Below, piece after piece: positions 61,560 to 64,000 of a stretch of 64,000 nucleotides of DNA (position 1 is its first letter; each line of letters begins with the position of its first letter). The notes beneath the pieces were generated by a model. It ran no database searches and was not told the origin of the DNA. It saw only the letters and a program-made list of their open reading frames with translations. The DNA comes from Sphingobium aromaticiconvertens. GTDB taxonomy: Bacteria; Pseudomonadota; Alphaproteobacteria; Sphingomonadales; Sphingomonadaceae. Made by a program: the position numbers and the translations under genes. The stretch spans positions 738,001 through 802,000 of the forward strand of contig NZ_JBANRJ010000001.1 in NCBI RefSeq assembly GCF_037154075.1, written 5' to 3'.

Positions 61560-62708
61560 TCAGCCGGTGGCGAGCTGCTCGTAGATCGCGCTGACCTTCG
61601 CGACATGCTGCTTTTCCCCGAACCGGTTGCGGGCGTCCCGTTTCGCCTGCTCGCTCAGTCGCGCGGTGAGGGAGGGGTCCTGAGCAAGGCGAACGGATTG
61701 CGCCGCGAGTGCATCGGCATCATCGGGCGGAACCAGTGGGCCAAGCACGCCGTCCTGTAACGCCTCGACATTGCCACCCGACCGGGTCGCGATCACCGGT
61801 GTGCCCACCAGCATGGCTTCGATAAGGGTTCGGCCGAAGGGTTCGCCAATGGCGGGGACAACCAACTGGTCGCAGGCAGCGATCCAGAAGCTGCCCGGTG
61901 ACCTCCAGCCCATAATCCGAATGATGTCCTGCGCTCCATGCCGGTCGATCGCCTGGGTCATGGCCAGGTCCATGGCCGGATTGTCGCTGGATCCGAACAT
62001 CAATCCGGCAACGGGTCGGTCGGGCATCAGGTCACGGACGCGGGCGACCGTCTCGATGAACGCCAATGGTCGTTTGCGTGAAATGAAGTTACCGAAATAG
62101 GCGAGGACAAGCGTGTCAGCGGGCAATTCCGTGTCGCGCAGCAGGGTTTCGCGTGCCTCCCGGCGGTCGACTCTCACAGTGACATCGAACGGGCTGTGGA
62201 TGACCTGTGCGCGTCTGGCGGTCGATCCGGGTCGCGAGGCGGACAGGGCAAATTGTGACACAGCCACGATCCTGCTGGCGATCAACGGCGCGAGGTAGCG
62301 CAGACCCATCGCATCTGGATCGCCGCGATGATGCCAGAGCAGTCGTGCGCCCGCCAGGCGCGCCGCAACGCCCCAGATGGCGTGGGTTCGCCCGTCATTG
62401 CTATGGACGATATCCACTTTATGCTGCCGCAGAAAGCGGACCATGCCGGGAATGGCGCGCAATGTGCGCGCGAATTTTCCTGGGCCAAAGGGTTCGCCCG
62501 GTACGAAGTCCGTCCAGCGCAGCGCCGGGTCCACAATCATTTCGTGCCCGGCAAATAACCGCGCAATGGCGCCATCTGCATATTGCGGGACGATCAGGAT
62601 GCGATAGCGTGAACGGTCGAGGCCATCCAGCAAGCCCAGCGCCGAGATATGGCTCCCACCGACCTGGTTGCCGGCGAATGGAAAGCAGATCGTTATTCTG
62701 TCTGACAT
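61560..62708 (-). CDS. GT4-family glycosyltransferase
   Basis: 382 residues from the ATG at 62708 (MSDRITICFPFAGNQVGGSH), where the GT-B domain starts; the frame is open to 62834 but that leader is low-complexity. VDIVHSNDGRTHAIWG and the donor motif PAIGEPFGRTLIEAMLVGTP with VIATRSGGNVEAL identify family 4. It probably acts in the same exopolysaccharide pathway as the transferase at 58.5 kb. The 155 bp upstream contain an imperfect short repeat. Confidence 0.88.
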   Translation of the reverse strand: MSDRITICFPFAGNQVGGSHISALGLLDGLDRSRYRILIVPQYADGAIARLFAGHEMIVDPALRWTDFVPGEPFGPGKFARTLRAIPGMVRFLRQHKVDIVHSNDGRTHAIWGVAARLAGARLLWHHRGDPDAMGLRYLAPLIASRIVAVSQFALSASRPGSTARRAQVIHSPFDVTVRVDRREARETLLRDTELPADTLVLAYFGNFISRKRPLAFIETVARVRDLMPDRPVAGLMFGSSDNPAMDLAMTQAIDRHGAQDIIRIMGWRSPGSFWIAACDQLVVPAIGEPFGRTLIEAMLVGTPVIATRSGGNVEALQDGVLGPLVPPDDADALAAQSVRLAQDPSLTARLSEQAKRDARNRFGEKQHVAKVSAIYEQLATG

Positions 62709-62863
62709 GGCACTCGCTTGGGTCTGGGCGCTCGCTTGGCTCTGGTCGGTGAGAGGTGCTGTTGGCCCTCTCACCGTGGATTCATCCTGAACCGGAAGCG
62801 GTGATCGGGCGAATGAGCATAGGGGGTACATCATTATGCGCGCCGCACGGCGCAGCGCTTACC

Positions 62864-64000
62864 CTATGGTCGCATCATCCTTAGCGGAATATCCGGCTGG
62901 GAGGTCAGCATCCGGTGCCGGTCATCCAGAAAATTATCCAGATTGGCTACCCCGTCACCATCGGCATCCGCCCACGGATCGCTGACCTTCGGATCGACGC
63001 CATGTGCGCGCTCCCAGACATCGTCCATCCCGTCGCCATCGGCATCGGGATAGGGTGTTGCGCTCGCGATCGGTGGAATACTGCCTGGTTCCTTGACGAT
63101 ATGCCCGGTCCGGTCGGTGGTTTCGCTGACCATCCGGTTGTCGAACGCATCTCGGGGAAAGGCGCCCGCGCTTGCCAGAACCGCTTCATAGGCCGAATCC
63201 GCGCCAAGTGGTTGCAGGCTCAATGGACAGTCGGGTTTGTTGAGCGACTCATTTTCGATCGCCAGTGCAAGGTGCATGAAATTTCCCTTGAACCGATTGT
63301 CAGCGCGATAGATGCGCGCAGGACCGGTCGAGCCGATCTGGACCAGGTCGATGCCGACAGCGTGTTCGGCGGTGCTTGGTCCCTTGATGAAACTATTACC
63401 GATCACGGACACGGGCGTCCCGCCATAGGTTTCCCATATTTCCGTAAATTGCGACTGGGCGTCGTAGAAGACGTTGTTCACCACCTCCACGCAGGATTTG
63501 GGCGGGAAGTTGATGTCGGGATTGCGGTCTCCATTATGGGCGCACAGATTGCCGACAAAGCTCATTGTCTGCGGTCCCTTCGGATCGCTTGCCAGCAGCG
63601 CGCATTTGTCGTGACGTGGGATGCCTTCGCCGAAGATCGACCAGCTGATGGTGATGCGATCATTGTCGCCATAGGGGTTCACCAACTCGTCCAGCGCCCA
63701 GCTGCCGCTGACATGATCCAGTATCACGTTGCGGCTATTCTCGATCGTGAAGGCGTCCTGCGATCCGCGATCGGGACCGGTGCGGTCCAGCCGCACGCGG
63801 ATATGGCGCACGATGACGTCATGCGTGTTCTTGATCAGCACGGGGGTTAGCCCGACCGCCCCACCAGCATGGGCCAGGGTGATGCCTGCGCCGGGGGCGG
63901 TCTGTCCGGCAATGGTGAGGAAGGGGTTGCTGATAATCGGCGGCCGGGTGGTGAAACGGATCAGGCCGGCAACGCGAAAGATGCATATGCGCGGCCCTTG
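62864..64000 (-). CDS. Pectate-lyase-like right-handed beta-helix protein, 5' end outside window
   Basis: The frame is open to the last base, so the start lies beyond the window; at least 378 residues are visible. LTIAGQTAPGAGITLAHAGG and VIVRHIRVRLDRTGPDRGSQ, with AFTIENSRNVILDHVSGSWA, are typical of polysaccharide lyase family 1-like proteins. The C-terminus has the calcium-binding thrombospondin-type-3 pattern DADGDGMDDVWERAHGVDPK and DPWADADGDGVANL. It is probably exported and may trim or modify the exopolysaccharide. A GTG at 63841 is internal. Confidence 0.85.
   Translation of the reverse strand, partial: QGPRICIFRVAGLIRFTTRPPIISNPFLTIAGQTAPGAGITLAHAGGAVGLTPVLIKNTHDVIVRHIRVRLDRTGPDRGSQDAFTIENSRNVILDHVSGSWALDELVNPYGDNDRITISWSIFGEGIPRHDKCALLASDPKGPQTMSFVGNLCAHNGDRNPDINFPPKSCVEVVNNVFYDAQSQFTEIWETYGGTPVSVIGNSFIKGPSTAEHAVGIDLVQIGSTGPARIYRADNRFKGNFMHLALAIENESLNKPDCPLSLQPLGADSAYEAVLASAGAFPRDAFDNRMVSETTDRTGHIVKEPGSIPPIASATPYPDADGDGMDDVWERAHGVDPKVSDPWADADGDGVANLDNFLDDRHRMLTSQPDIPLRMMRP

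Noticed and set aside
1..64000. CRISPR arrays, rRNA or tRNA genes
   Set aside because: No regularly spaced repeats and no recognisable rRNA or tRNA cores were seen on reading; a covariance-model search would be needed to exclude a tRNA completely.

Overview
The window looks like an accessory catabolic region, followed by the edge of an exopolysaccharide locus, from an alphaproteobacterium of the Sphingomonadaceae (Sphingobium/Novosphingobium/Sphingomonas type). The basis is high G+C content, a sphingomonad-style TonB-dependent receptor, a density of acyl-CoA dehydrogenases, Rieske oxygenases, P450s and short-chain dehydrogenases, and IS110 and IS5/IS427 elements. Genus and substrate are inferred, not proven.

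Region 1 (1-4.5 kb) holds the 3' part of an MFS exporter and a TonB-dependent receptor gene split by an IS110-family element. The IS is bounded by AG on the + strand (CT on its own coding strand). Removing it with one core copy restores a 728-residue receptor frame exactly. The roughly 200-bp non-coding end of the IS reads like a bridge RNA: four short segments, in the order target-left, target-right, donor-left, donor-right, match the target site and the two IS ends. This is the most interesting signal in the window.

Region 2 (4.5-26.9 kb) holds two MFS transporters, a PhoN-type acid phosphatase, a carboxymuconolactone-decarboxylase-like protein, a stand-alone lipoyl domain, a Gfo/Idh/MocA oxidoreductase, an enoyl-CoA hydratase, a 3-ketosteroid-dehydrogenase-like flavoprotein, and the E1 alpha and beta subunits of a 2-oxoacid dehydrogenase. 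A large secreted hydrolase-like protein follows, then two large/small acyl-CoA dehydrogenase pairs diverging around a Rieske ferredoxin, and a luciferase-like monooxygenase.

Region 3 (26.9-55 kb) holds two Rieske oxygenase alpha subunits and a tight operon of acyl-CoA dehydrogenase, CoA-ester lyase, CoA-transferase, enoyl-CoA hydratase and Rieske oxygenase. It also has a TauD-type dioxygenase, two P450s (one beside its 2Fe-2S ferredoxin under a divergent TetR with two palindromic sites), a carboxylesterase, an acyl-CoA synthetase, several SDRs, CoA-acylating methylmalonate-semialdehyde dehydrogenase and a thiolase. Three TetR and two LysR genes suggest several separately induced operons. Together the genes suit uptake, CoA activation, oxygenation and beta-oxidation of a hydrophobic, probably polycyclic or branched carboxylic substrate such as a steroid or terpenoid.

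Region 4 (55-64 kb) holds a LuxR-type regulator with a degenerate receiver overlapping a Wzc-like chain-length/tyrosine-kinase gene, two GT4 glycosyltransferases, an IS5-family element with CTAG duplication, a small unknown gene and the 3' part of a pectate-lyase-like gene. This resembles an exopolysaccharide synthesis and modification cluster.

No rRNA, tRNA or CRISPR array was recognised.
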